Shown: in pieces, positions 8,164 to 16,553 of the stretch
Layout of the letters: every line of letters starts with the position of its first letter
How positions within the stretch are numbered: the stretch's first letter is position 1
NCBI GenBank assembly: GCA_937898415.1
Contig: CALDLA010000088.1
Span: 1 to 46,652, forward strand
Direction of reading: 5' to 3'
Origin: an uncultured Prevotellaceae bacterium
GTDB taxonomy: Bacteria; Bacteroidota; Bacteroidia; Bacteroidales; Bacteroidaceae
DNA length: 46,652 bases
Program-made: the position numbers and the translations under genes
Notes under the pieces: model-generated
Told to the model about the DNA's origin: nothing
Database searches by the model: none
What the model saw: only the letters and a program-made list of their open reading frames with translations

Positions 8164-9633
8164 ATGGCACAGTCAGAAAACGGTAGCAAAAGCTACTTGA
8201 TAAGTATAGTGATGGTGGCTGTCCTGGGCGGACTGCTGTTCGGATATGACACCGCTGTCATCTCAGGTGCCGAGAAGGGTCTGCAGGCATTCTTCATGGA
8301 GTCGAAGGACTTCGCCTATACCGATGGCTGGCACGGATTCACTTCTGCTTCGGCCCTCATCGGCTGTATCATCGGCTCGGCGCTCTCAGGCTTCCTGGCT
8401 ACGAACCTTGGACGTAAGAAGTCGCTGATTATCGCCGGTTTGCTGTTCTTCATCTCGGCATTAGGCAGCATGGAGCCCGAGTTCATGTTCTTCGAGCACG
8501 GCACTCCCTCCTACTCTCTGCTCATTATGTTCAACATCTACCGCGTCATCGGTGGTATCGGCGTAGGACTGGCTTCGGCTATCTGCCCGATGTACATCGG
8601 CGAGGTTGCTCCCTCCAACATCCGTGGTATGCTTGTATCGTGGAACCAGTTCGCCATTATCTTCGGTCAGCTGGTAGTCTACTTCGTCAACTTCTTTATC
8701 CTGGGTGACCACATCCAGCCGCTCGTCGAGGAGATGGGTAAGGGCATTGCCGCCATCAACCCCGCCGCACAGTGGACGGTGACCACCGGTTGGCGCTATA
8801 TGTTCGGTAGCGAGGCTGTGCCTGCAGGACTCTTTGCCCTGCTCATCTGCTTCGTTCCTGAGACGCCACGTTACCTTGTCAGCATCAATCAGGACCAGAA
8901 GGCACTCGGCATCCTGTCGAAGATCAACGGCTCAAGCAAGGCCGCCCAGATTCTGCAGGACATCAAGGACACGATGGTTGTGAAGACCGAGAAGCTGATG
9001 ACCTACGGCTTCGTATGTATCTTCGTGGGTATCATGCTCTCCGTGTTCCAGCAGGCCGTCGGCATCAATGCTGTGCTCTACTACGCTCCACGCATCTTCG
9101 GCGACATGGGTATGGACGACCCAATGATGCTAACCGTCTTCATGGGTGTCATCAACATTCTCTTCACCCTCGTGGCCATCTTCACCGTCGAGAAGTGGGG
9201 CCGCAAGCCGCTGCTCATCTGCGGTTCGTTAGGCATGGCCATCGGTGCCATCGGCGTCGCTATCACCTTCGGTAACGACAGTCTGGCATTGGTCACCGCT
9301 GCCTCGCTGCTAGTCTACTCGGCCTCGTTCATGTTCTCATGGGGTCCCATCACGTGGGTGCTCATCGCCGAGATATTCCCCAACACTATCCGTGGTGGTG
9401 CTGTAGCCATCGCCGTGGCCTTCCAGTGGATTTTCAACTTCATCGTCAGCTCAACCTTCGTGCCTATGTTCAATATGCACCTGACCGAGGGCGACGACTT
9501 CGGCCACTGGTTCACCTACGGCCTCTATGGCATCATCTGCATCATCGCCGCTATCTTCGTCTGGAAGCTCGTTCCTGAGACCAAGGGAAAGACGCTGGAA
9601 GACATGACGGCCATGTGGAAAAATCGCAAATAA
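8164..9633 (+). CDS. Sugar porter family MFS transporter (xylose/arabinose:H+ symporter type)
   Basis: This 489-residue, 12-TM protein belongs to the sugar porter (XylE/GLUT-like) MFS family. Signatures are GGLLFGYDTAVISGA in TM1, the loop NLGRKKS after TM2, PETPRYL before the central loop, QQAVGINAVLYY in TM7, EKWGRKPLL and the C-terminal PETKGKTLE. These proteins import pentoses or hexoses across the inner membrane with protons. The operon suggests arabinose, but sugar specificity cannot be read from the sequence. It lies between galM and a second sugar transporter of a different family. Confidence 0.93.
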   Translation: MAQSENGSKSYLISIVMVAVLGGLLFGYDTAVISGAEKGLQAFFMESKDFAYTDGWHGFTSASALIGCIIGSALSGFLATNLGRKKSLIIAGLLFFISALGSMEPEFMFFEHGTPSYSLLIMFNIYRVIGGIGVGLASAICPMYIGEVAPSNIRGMLVSWNQFAIIFGQLVVYFVNFFILGDHIQPLVEEMGKGIAAINPAAQWTVTTGWRYMFGSEAVPAGLFALLICFVPETPRYLVSINQDQKALGILSKINGSSKAAQILQDIKDTMVVKTEKLMTYGFVCIFVGIMLSVFQQAVGINAVLYYAPRIFGDMGMDDPMMLTVFMGVINILFTLVAIFTVEKWGRKPLLICGSLGMAIGAIGVAITFGNDSLALVTAASLLVYSASFMFSWGPITWVLIAEIFPNTIRGGAVAIAVAFQWIFNFIVSSTFVPMFNMHLTEGDDFGHWFTYGLYGIICIIAAIFVWKLVPETKGKTLEDMTAMWKNRK

Positions 9634-9663
9634 TTATAAATCGTTAAATAGTAAATTAGCATT

Positions 9664-11433
9664 ATGAATTGGAGTTCAAATCAGTTTGAATGGCTCGACT
9701 GGGTGGTACTTGCCGTCGGTGTGATAGCCATTGTATGGGCGGTCTACCGCGCCATCAAGAAAGACAAGGAGAAAATGAAGGGTGCCGACTCGCAGGACTA
9801 TCTGTTCGGTAAGGGTGAGCCCTGGTATGTAATTGGTATGGCCATTTTCGCTGCCAACATCGGTTCCGAGCACCTCGTCGGTCTCGCTGGTACTGGTGCC
9901 AAGGACGGTGTGGGTATGGCCCACTGGGAGATGCAGGGCTGGATGATCCTCATCCTTGGCTGGCTCTTCGTACCCTTCTATCAGCTTCTGAACAACAAGA
10001 TGGGCAAGATTATCACCATGCCCGACTTCCTGAAGTTCCGCTACACCCAGCGTACCGGCTCATGGCTGTCAATCATTACGCTTGTAGCCTACATCCTGAC
10101 AAAGGTATCGGTAACAGCCTTCACAGGTGGTATCTTCTTTGAGTATCTCATCGGTCTGCCCTTCTGGTGGGGTGCCCTCGGCCTGATTGCCGTCACAGCC
10201 ATCTTCACCGTATTCGGCGGTATGAAGGGTGTGATGACCATGTCGGCCATCCAGACACCTATTCTTATTATAGGTGCATTCCTGGTGCTCTTCCTCGGTC
10301 TGTCCACACTGGGTGGCGGCAGCATCGTTCAGGGCTGGGAAAATATGATGGCTTTCTGTAGCACGCTTCACGACGGCTACGGAACGACTCACATGTTCCA
10401 CTGGGCCGACATCAACGCATCGGGACAGCCCGACCCCCTCTACCATGAGTATCCCGGTTTCGTGGTGTTCATTGGTGCTTCTATCATCGGCTTCTGGTAT
10501 TGGTGTACTGACCAGCACATCGTTCAGCGTGTACTGGGTCAGCAGAAGGGCGAGAGCAACGTGGAGGTCATGAAGCGTGCCCGTCGTGGCACCATCGCCG
10601 CTGGTTACTTCAAGCTTCTTCCCGTCTTCATGTTCCTCATCCCCGGTATGGTGGCTATGGCGCTAGCCAACGGTGGCTTTGGCGACTTCGGCATCCAGAT
10701 GGATATTGCCAACCAGCACGACACCGACGGTGCTTTCGCTATGATGGTGAAGAGCATCCTGCCTGTAGGTATCAAGGGCTTTGTGACCATTGGTTTCATC
10801 TGCGCACTCGTCACCTCGCTGGCAGCCTTCTTCAACAGCTGCGCTACGCTGTTTACTGAGGACTTCTACAAGCCCATGAAGAAAGGCCTGAGCGAGGCTC
10901 ACTACGTGCTCGTTGGCCGTATCGCTACCGTTGTGGTAGTCGTGCTCGGTCTGCTCTGGCTTCCCGTTATGATGGGTATGGGCAACCTCTACAGCTATCT
11001 GCAGGGCATCCAGTCGCTCCTGGCTCCTGCTATGGTGGCCGTCTTCACTTTAGGTATCCTCTCTAAGAAGATTACGCCGAAGGCTGGTGAATGGGGCCTT
11101 ATCGGCGGCTTCATCATCGGTATGCTGCGATTGGTAACCAATGTCATTACCGATACGGGTTCAGCTCAGATGGACGGTGCCTTCTGGAATGCCACTACCT
11201 GGTTCTGGCAGACCAACTGGCTCATCTTCGAGTGCTGGCTGCTGGTGTTCATTGTACTGCTGATGGTGGTTGTGTCGTTCTTCACTCCCGCTCCCACAGC
11301 CGAGCAAAAGGAGGCCATCACCTTTACAGCCGACTATCGCAAGCAGATTGCCCAAAGCTGGGGTATTTGGGACATTGTGGGAACACTAGGTGTCCTGTTC
11401 CTCTGTGGCTGCTTCTACTGGTACTTCTTCTAA
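9664..11433 (+). CDS. Sodium/sugar symporter (SSS/SGLT family)
   Basis: This 589-residue protein of about 14 TM segments matches bacterial SGLT-type symporters: the FAANIGSEHLVGLAGTGAKDG segment in TM1, a QHIVQRVLG motif (SGLT-like DQ..VQR) and a terminal TM helix. It imports sugar with Na+ at the inner membrane. A relative sits beside the Nudix-type AraR in the B. theta arabinose locus, so L-arabinose is the best guess. The 30-bp gap after the MFS gene has no terminator and the regulator follows after 9 bp. Two transporters of different energy coupling in one operon imply redundancy or different substrates. Confidence 0.92.
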   Translation: MNWSSNQFEWLDWVVLAVGVIAIVWAVYRAIKKDKEKMKGADSQDYLFGKGEPWYVIGMAIFAANIGSEHLVGLAGTGAKDGVGMAHWEMQGWMILILGWLFVPFYQLLNNKMGKIITMPDFLKFRYTQRTGSWLSIITLVAYILTKVSVTAFTGGIFFEYLIGLPFWWGALGLIAVTAIFTVFGGMKGVMTMSAIQTPILIIGAFLVLFLGLSTLGGGSIVQGWENMMAFCSTLHDGYGTTHMFHWADINASGQPDPLYHEYPGFVVFIGASIIGFWYWCTDQHIVQRVLGQQKGESNVEVMKRARRGTIAAGYFKLLPVFMFLIPGMVAMALANGGFGDFGIQMDIANQHDTDGAFAMMVKSILPVGIKGFVTIGFICALVTSLAAFFNSCATLFTEDFYKPMKKGLSEAHYVLVGRIATVVVVVLGLLWLPVMMGMGNLYSYLQGIQSLLAPAMVAVFTLGILSKKITPKAGEWGLIGGFIIGMLRLVTNVITDTGSAQMDGAFWNATTWFWQTNWLIFECWLLVFIVLLMVVVSFFTPAPTAEQKEAITFTADYRKQIAQSWGIWDIVGTLGVLFLCGCFYWYFF

Positions 11434-11442
11434 GAACAGGAA

Positions 11443-12117
11443 ATGACCTACTATAGTCAACACGCGAAAGTCTGGGTCTCGGTAGACTGCATCATCTTCG
11501 GCTTCGACGAAGGAAAGCTGAAGGTGCTCATCGGCCGCAGACAGATGGATCCCGGACGCGGCGAATGGAGCCTCTACGGAGGCTTCGTCGCCGCCGACGA
11601 GAGCATCGACGACGCCGCCAGCCGCACCGTTGCCGAACTGACGGGGCTCAACAACCTCTACATGCGGCAGGTAGGAGCCTTCGGCAGTACCGACCGCGAC
11701 CCCGGCGAACGAGTTATCTCCATCGCGTACTATGCACTCATCAACGTCAGCCACTACGACGAACGCTTGCGCTTGGATCATGGTGTCGAGTGGATCAACG
11801 TCGAGGAACTGCCAAAACTCTACTCCGACCATAATGAGATGGTCCGCAAAGCCCTCAAGCTGATGCGTCAGAAACTGCGTACCGAACCCGTCGGTTTCCG
11901 TCTGCTGCCTGACTTGTTCACACTTACACAGTTGCAAAAGCTCTACGAAGCCGTCAACGGCGAGGTACTCGACAAGCGCAACTTCCGTAAGCGCATCAAG
12001 GAGATGGACTTCATAGAGAAAACAGAACTCATTGACAAATCAGGGTCCAAACGCGGTGCCTTCCTCTATCGGTTCAACCGCCGCGCCTACAACGACGACC
12101 CGAATTTTAAACTGTAA
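11443..12117 (+). CDS. araR: Nudix-domain transcriptional regulator, AraR-like
   Basis: This 224-residue protein joins an N-terminal Nudix fold (residues about 8-140) to a C-terminal winged-helix domain (about 150-220, LTQLQKLYEAVNGEVLDKRNFRKRI). This is the architecture of NrtR and of the Nudix-type AraR of Bacteroides, a repressor that senses L-arabinose. The Nudix box is degenerate: GFVAADE is kept, but REUxEE becomes RTVAEL, losing catalytic acidic residues. That fits a ligand sensor rather than a hydrolase. Neighbours galM, a sugar symporter and araD match the AraR locus. The likely operator is the palindrome pair before galM. Function is inferred from family and context. Confidence 0.82.
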   Translation: MTYYSQHAKVWVSVDCIIFGFDEGKLKVLIGRRQMDPGRGEWSLYGGFVAADESIDDAASRTVAELTGLNNLYMRQVGAFGSTDRDPGERVISIAYYALINVSHYDERLRLDHGVEWINVEELPKLYSDHNEMVRKALKLMRQKLRTEPVGFRLLPDLFTLTQLQKLYEAVNGEVLDKRNFRKRIKEMDFIEKTELIDKSGSKRGAFLYRFNRRAYNDDPNFKL

Positions 12118-12122
12118 ACATT

Positions 12123-12833
12123 ATGTTAGAAGAACTGAAACAAAAAGTATTCAAGGCCAATCTCGACCTCGTGAAGCAGAACCTGGTCATCTTCACCTGG
12201 GGCAACGTCTCAGGCATCGACCGCGAGCATGGCCTGGTAGTCATCAAGCCCTCAGGCGTTGACTACGACGTGATGAAGCCCGAAGACATGGTGGTCGTCG
12301 ATCTCCAGACGGGCGAGGTTGTCGATGGTGAACTCAACCCATCGAGCGACACCCCCACACACCTTGTATTATATCGTGCATTCCCCAACATCCAGGGCGT
12401 CGTACACACCCACTCCACCTATGCCACAGCCTTCGCACAGGCAGGCCGCGACATCCCCAACATCGGCACCACCCACGCCGACTACTTCTATCAGGACATT
12501 CCCTGCACACGCGACATGACGGAAGCCGAGGTCAAAGGACAGTACGAACTGGAGACGGGTAACGTCATCGTCGACGAAATCCTGAACATCCGCAAGATCA
12601 ACCCCGACCACACCCCCGCCGTTCTCGTCAAGAACCACGGTCCCTTCTCATGGGGCACCTCTCCCGACAATGCCGTCTACAACGCGAAGGTCATGGAGCA
12701 ATGCGCCAAGATGGCCTTCATCGCCTACTCGGTGAACCCCAACCTGACGATGAATCCCCTGCTGGTCGAGAAGCACTACATGCGTAAGCACGGCCCCAAC
12801 GCCTACTACGGCCAGAAGGGTCAGAAGCACTAA
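12123..12833 (+). CDS. araD: L-ribulose-5-phosphate 4-epimerase
   Basis: This 236-residue class II aldolase-family protein converts L-ribulose 5-phosphate to D-xylulose 5-phosphate, the last step of arabinose entry into the pentose phosphate pathway. Zn-binding histidines are visible in VVHTHSTYATAFAQAG (near residue 95) and in KNHGPFSWG (near 170). GNVSGID and KPSGVDY form the phosphate/substrate region. Its length is close to that of E. coli AraD (231). It starts 5 bp after the regulator and ends the operon before a hairpin terminator. Isomerase and kinase genes (araA, araB) are not in this window. Confidence 0.95.
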   Translation: MLEELKQKVFKANLDLVKQNLVIFTWGNVSGIDREHGLVVIKPSGVDYDVMKPEDMVVVDLQTGEVVDGELNPSSDTPTHLVLYRAFPNIQGVVHTHSTYATAFAQAGRDIPNIGTTHADYFYQDIPCTRDMTEAEVKGQYELETGNVIVDEILNIRKINPDHTPAVLVKNHGPFSWGTSPDNAVYNAKVMEQCAKMAFIAYSVNPNLTMNPLLVEKHYMRKHGPNAYYGQKGQKH

Positions 12834-12857
12834 CGCACCACATCTCCACCCCACAAA

Positions 12858-12891
12858 ATAATCCCCGAAGGCCTTCACCTTCGGGGATTAT
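12858..12891 (+). terminator. Hairpin terminator after araD
   Basis: A 14-bp perfect stem (12858-12871 with 12878-12891) with a 6-nt loop. The following T-tract is weak. Confidence 0.75.
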
Positions 12892-12984
12892 TTGATGAAC
12901 AGAATTCTTCCTCTTTGTCGTCCCAAATACCGAAATCCTAAAACCAACATGGAAATGGAAAAAGAGAAGATTTTGCTTGAATTA

Positions 12985-13016
12985 TTTGGCAATCCGGAGA
13001 AAAAGAACTACCTTTG
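12985..13016 (+). promoter_or_regulatory. Promoter of the first mannitol-dehydrogenase-family gene
   Basis: TTTG at 12985-12988 and TACCTTTG at 13009-13016 with a 20-nt spacer, an exact Bacteroidetes consensus, about 55 nt before the ATG at 13073. Confidence 0.85.
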
Positions 13017-13072
13017 CAGGGTGAGACAAATTGTTGGACTCATTTTATTGAGAACTAAAACGTATACTAACC

Positions 13073-14659
13073 ATGAGACTGAATGATGTTTTCAACGGCA
13101 GTTACAATGCCGCAGAATGGGAGCAGAAAGGTTATGAGCTGCCCAAGTTTAATATTAAAGAGGTACGCGAGAAGACCGCCAAGGAGCCTACGTGGGTACA
13201 CTTCGGCGGTGGCAACATCTTCCGTGCCTTCCCCGCCGCCATCCTCAACGACGCGCTGAATACGGGCAAGTACGACCGTGGCGTGATTGTTGCCGAGACG
13301 TTTGACTTCGAGGTCATTGACAAAGCCTATGCGCCCTACAACAACCTGTCGCTTTGCGTGAACCTCTGCTCAGACGGGTCTATTGAGAAGAAGGTGATAG
13401 CCTCCGTGACGGAAGCCCTGAAGGCCGACCCGCAGTTTGAGGACTGGAACCGGCTGGTGGAGATTTTCCGTAATCCGAGTCTGCAGATGATTTCGTTCAC
13501 CATCACCGAGAAGGGCTACACCTTCAACGAAGCCGACCTGGCTCGTGGCTTGAAGCCGGTGTTTGCGATGGGTAAGGTCTGCGCCCTGCTGCTTGAGCGT
13601 TACGAGGCAGGCAAACTGCCTCTCACAGTACAGTCGATGGATAACTGCTCACACAACGGCGACAAGGTGAAGGCGGGCGTTTTTGCCTATGCTGAGCGCT
13701 GGCAGCAGGACGGATTGGTAGAAAAGGGCTTCGTCGACTACCTGAAAAACGAGCAGAAAGTGACGTTCCCGTGGTCGATGATTGACAAAATCACCCCTCG
13801 TCCGCACGAAAAAGTGAAGGAATTGCTGGCTGCCGACGGTTTTGAGGACAATAATTACATCGAAACCGAGCGTCACACGTTCACCGCACCGTTCGTCAAC
13901 GCCGAGGAAGTGCAGTATCTGGTCATCGAGGACAACTACACCAACGGCCGTCCGCCGCTCGATTTGGGTGGTGCGCTCTACACGACGCGTGAAACTGTAG
14001 ACAAAGTTGAGACAATGAAGGTAACAACCTGTCTAAATCCTTTGCACACAGCGATGTCGATTTATGGCTGCATGCTGGGCTACACACTCATTTCTGCAGA
14101 GATGCAGGACGAGGATTTGCGTGCTTTCATACAGAAAATTGGCTACATTGAGGCCATGCCGGTAGTGGTCGACCCGGGTGTTTTGAACCCCTACGAGTTC
14201 ATCGGAGCCGTCATCAACCGCCGTCTGCCGAACCCCTTCATGCCTGACGCACCCCAGCGAATTGCGATGGATACGAGCCAGAAACTGCCCATCCGCTTCG
14301 GTGAAACGCTGAAAAAATACCTGAATCGGGGCTTGGACAAGTCAAATCTGGTACTGATTCCGCTGACTTTGGCTGGTTACGCCCGCTATCTGAAGGGCAT
14401 CAAGGACGACGGAACGGCCTTTGAACCCTCACCCGACCCCATGCTCGAAGAGCTGCAGAAAATCGTCGCTCCGCTCGAAATCGGCAAGGAAAATCAGGAT
14501 TTCTCGTGCCTGAAGCAGCTGTATTCGCGCAAAGACGTGTTCGGTTTAGACCTCTACGAGGCTGGTCTCGGCGAGCAAATCGAGGGAATGGTCAAGGAAT
14601 TGTTTGCCGGAAGATATGCCGTCCGGGCCACGCTCCACAAATACGTCAGCGCCCGCTAA
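13073..14659 (+). CDS. Mannitol dehydrogenase family protein (possible fructuronate reductase)
   Basis: This 528-residue polyol-specific long-chain dehydrogenase has an N-terminal nucleotide-binding region (VHFGGGNIFRAF near residue 43) and the family catalytic set Lys..Asn..His in KVTTCLNPLHTAM near residue 318. Members reduce fructuronate or tagaturonate, or oxidise mannitol or arabinitol, using NAD(H). Together with the tagaturonate reductase downstream it suggests hexuronate use, where UxuB would convert D-fructuronate to D-mannonate. Length is slightly above E. coli UxuB (486). The exact substrate is uncertain. It has its own promoter and terminator. Confidence 0.82.
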   Translation: MRLNDVFNGSYNAAEWEQKGYELPKFNIKEVREKTAKEPTWVHFGGGNIFRAFPAAILNDALNTGKYDRGVIVAETFDFEVIDKAYAPYNNLSLCVNLCSDGSIEKKVIASVTEALKADPQFEDWNRLVEIFRNPSLQMISFTITEKGYTFNEADLARGLKPVFAMGKVCALLLERYEAGKLPLTVQSMDNCSHNGDKVKAGVFAYAERWQQDGLVEKGFVDYLKNEQKVTFPWSMIDKITPRPHEKVKELLAADGFEDNNYIETERHTFTAPFVNAEEVQYLVIEDNYTNGRPPLDLGGALYTTRETVDKVETMKVTTCLNPLHTAMSIYGCMLGYTLISAEMQDEDLRAFIQKIGYIEAMPVVVDPGVLNPYEFIGAVINRRLPNPFMPDAPQRIAMDTSQKLPIRFGETLKKYLNRGLDKSNLVLIPLTLAGYARYLKGIKDDGTAFEPSPDPMLEELQKIVAPLEIGKENQDFSCLKQLYSRKDVFGLDLYEAGLGEQIEGMVKELFAGRYAVRATLHKYVSAR

Positions 14660-14723
14660 AACACTTTCCCGACGCTTTACCCGCAGTAAACCAGCTATTT
14701 ACAACGCGTAAACCCTACATTTA

Positions 14724-14756
14724 GCCCCTGCAAACCCATCGTTTGCGGGGGCTTTC
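14724..14756 (+). terminator. Intrinsic terminator
   Basis: GCCCCTGCAAAC pairs with GTTTGCGGGGGC (one G-U) around a 5-nt loop, followed by a short TTT. Confidence 0.8.
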
Positions 14757-14788
14757 GCCACTTCGCCACTTTGCCACTTTGCCACATT
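14757..14788. repeat. Octamer array, left arm of an inverted pair
   Basis: Four 8-bp units: GCCACTTC, GCCACTTT, GCCACTTT, GCCACATT. Positions 14765-14791 are complementary to 14907-14933 with one mismatch in 27 bp. Confidence 0.9.
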
Positions 14789-14909
14789 AAGGTAATTCCT
14801 CATATACAGTTATAGGCATAAATACTATCATAAGAATTATTATATAGTATAATATATAATAATTTAATAATACACATCTTATTACTTTTCTTGTTACTGG
14901 CAGATGCTT

Positions 14910-14941
14910 AATGTGGCAAAGTGGCAATGTGGCATTGTGGC
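14910..14941. repeat. Octamer array, right arm of an inverted pair
   Basis: Four 8-bp units: AATGTGGC, AAAGTGGC, AATGTGGC, ATTGTGGC, in opposite orientation to the left arm. The two arms could form a large cruciform or RNA hairpin closing an AT-rich loop of about 115 nt. Confidence 0.9.
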
Positions 14942-15031
14942 AATATAGAACCACCTTAATGTCACATAGTCACGTGTCACAAAGTACCGCAAACCTTTAC
15001 GCTGAATTTTAACATTTTAGCGACCCTGAAA

Positions 15032-15063
15032 TTTGGCGGTTCCAAAAATAGTTTGTATCTTTG
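15032..15063 (+). promoter_or_regulatory. Promoter of uxaB
   Basis: TTTG at 15032-15035 and TATCTTTG at 15056-15063 with a 20-nt spacer, about 48 nt before the ATG. Confidence 0.85.
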
Positions 15064-15111
15064 CAATCGCAATCAGAAAAACAAACTTCTTAAACAAAAA
15101 TACAAATAGCA

Positions 15112-16551
15112 ATGAAACCACTAAACAAGCAATTTGCACCGAAGAGCGTAATGCCCGAGAAGGTGATTCAGTTCGGAGAGGGTAACTTCCTTCGCGCGTT
15201 CGTAGATTGGATTATCTGGAACATGGACCAGAAGACCGACTTCAACGGTTCGGTAGTCGTCGTCCAGCCTATTGAGAAAGGTATGGTTGACTGGCTCAAC
15301 GCCCAGGACTGCCTGTACCACGTCAACCTGCAGGGACGTGAGAACGGCAAAGCCGTGAACACCTTGGAGCGCATCGACGTCATCAGCCGCGCCCTGAACC
15401 CCTATAGCCAGAACGCTGCCTTCATGGCTCTGGCCGACCAGCCCGAGATCCGCTTTGTCATCTCCAATACGACCGAGGCCGGTATCGCCTTCGACCCGAC
15501 GTGCAAGCTCGACGACGCTCCCGCCAGCAGCTATCCCGGCAAGCTCGTGCAGCTGCTTTATCGCCGCTACCAGACCTTCAATGGCGACCCCACCAAGGGC
15601 TTGATCATCTTCCCCTGCGAGCTCATCTTCCTGAACGGTCACGTGCTGAAGGACTGCATCGAGAAGTACATTGAACTGTGGCAGCTCGGCGAGGGCTTCA
15701 AGAAGTGGTTCGAGGAAAGCTGCGGTGTCTATGCCACGCTGGTGGACCGCATCGTGCCCGGCTTCCCCCGCAATGAAATCAAGCAGATTCAGGAAAAGAT
15801 CTGCTATCGCGACAACCTCGTCGTACAGGCTGAGAACTTCCACCTGTGGGTCATCGAGGCTCCGAAGGAAGTTGCCCAGGAGTTCCCTGCTGACAAGGCT
15901 GGCCTGCACGTGCTCTTCGTTCCCTCTGAGGAACCTTATCACAAGCGCAAGGTAACGCTGCTGAACGGCCCGCACACCGTACTGAGCCCGGTGGCCTTCC
16001 TCTCAGGCGTGAACATCGTGCGCGATGCCTGCAACCATGAAGTCATCGGCAAGTACATCCACAAGGTGCAGTTTGACGAGCTGATGCAGACCCTCGACCT
16101 GCCGATGGACGAACTCGAGAAGTTTGCCGGCGACGTACTGGAGCGCTTTGACAATCCGTTCGTCGACCATCAGGTGACGAGCATCATGCTCAACTCGTTC
16201 CCGAAGTTCCAGGCTCGCGACCTCCCCGGCGTGAAGACCTACCTGGAGCGCAAGGGCGAACTGCCTAAGGGCCTCGTCTTCGGCCTCGCCGCCATCATCA
16301 CCTATTATAAGGGAGGTAAGCGTCAGGACGGTGTTGACATCATCCCCAACGACGACCCGAAAATCATGCAGCTGCTGGCCGACCTCTGGGCTACCGGCGA
16401 CACACAGAAGGTGGCTGACGGCGTACTCGGCGCTGAGTTTATCTGGCAGGAAGACCTCAACAAGATTCAGGGCTTGAACATGATGGTAAAGATGTTCCTC
16501 GACCTGATTCAGCAGAAGGGTATGCTGGAGGCAGTAAAGACGATTCTGTAA
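15112..16551 (+). CDS. uxaB: Tagaturonate reductase (altronate oxidoreductase)
   Basis: This 479-residue protein is a UxaB-type member of the polyol-specific dehydrogenases and matches E. coli UxaB in length (483). It converts D-tagaturonate to D-altronate with NADH in galacturonate breakdown. Visible motifs are the cofactor-binding VIQFGEGNFLRAFVDW near residue 20, the uronate-type VISNTTEAGI near 121 and the catalytic Lys/Asn/His in KRKVTLLNGPHTV near 280. It has a consensus promoter. The uvrA reading frame begins 2 bp after its stop codon, so the repair gene probably shares this transcript. Confidence 0.9.
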   Translation: MKPLNKQFAPKSVMPEKVIQFGEGNFLRAFVDWIIWNMDQKTDFNGSVVVVQPIEKGMVDWLNAQDCLYHVNLQGRENGKAVNTLERIDVISRALNPYSQNAAFMALADQPEIRFVISNTTEAGIAFDPTCKLDDAPASSYPGKLVQLLYRRYQTFNGDPTKGLIIFPCELIFLNGHVLKDCIEKYIELWQLGEGFKKWFEESCGVYATLVDRIVPGFPRNEIKQIQEKICYRDNLVVQAENFHLWVIEAPKEVAQEFPADKAGLHVLFVPSEEPYHKRKVTLLNGPHTVLSPVAFLSGVNIVRDACNHEVIGKYIHKVQFDELMQTLDLPMDELEKFAGDVLERFDNPFVDHQVTSIMLNSFPKFQARDLPGVKTYLERKGELPKGLVFGLAAIITYYKGGKRQDGVDIIPNDDPKIMQLLADLWATGDTQKVADGVLGAEFIWQEDLNKIQGLNMMVKMFLDLIQQKGMLEAVKTIL

Positions 16552-16553
16552 GT

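Larger units (their letters stand above)
14660..15111. other. 452-bp intergenic region: terminator, inverted octamer arrays, promoter
   Basis: No gene is visible. The region holds the terminator of the upstream gene, two facing octamer arrays around an AT-rich core of about 120 bp, and the promoter of the next gene at its right end. The core 14792-14906 is almost pure A/T with many ATAT steps. A looser related stretch with GTCACA-type words follows at about 14955-14990. Confidence 0.8.

Noticed and set aside
12892..13086. Small open frame of 64 codons before the first dehydrogenase
   Set aside because: It runs through the exact-consensus promoter at 12985-13016 and overlaps the real start; it is leader and promoter DNA.
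15121..15975. Minus-strand open frame of 284 codons opposite uxaB
   Set aside because: Antisense shadow of a clear uxaB gene, with no recognisable motif or promoter.
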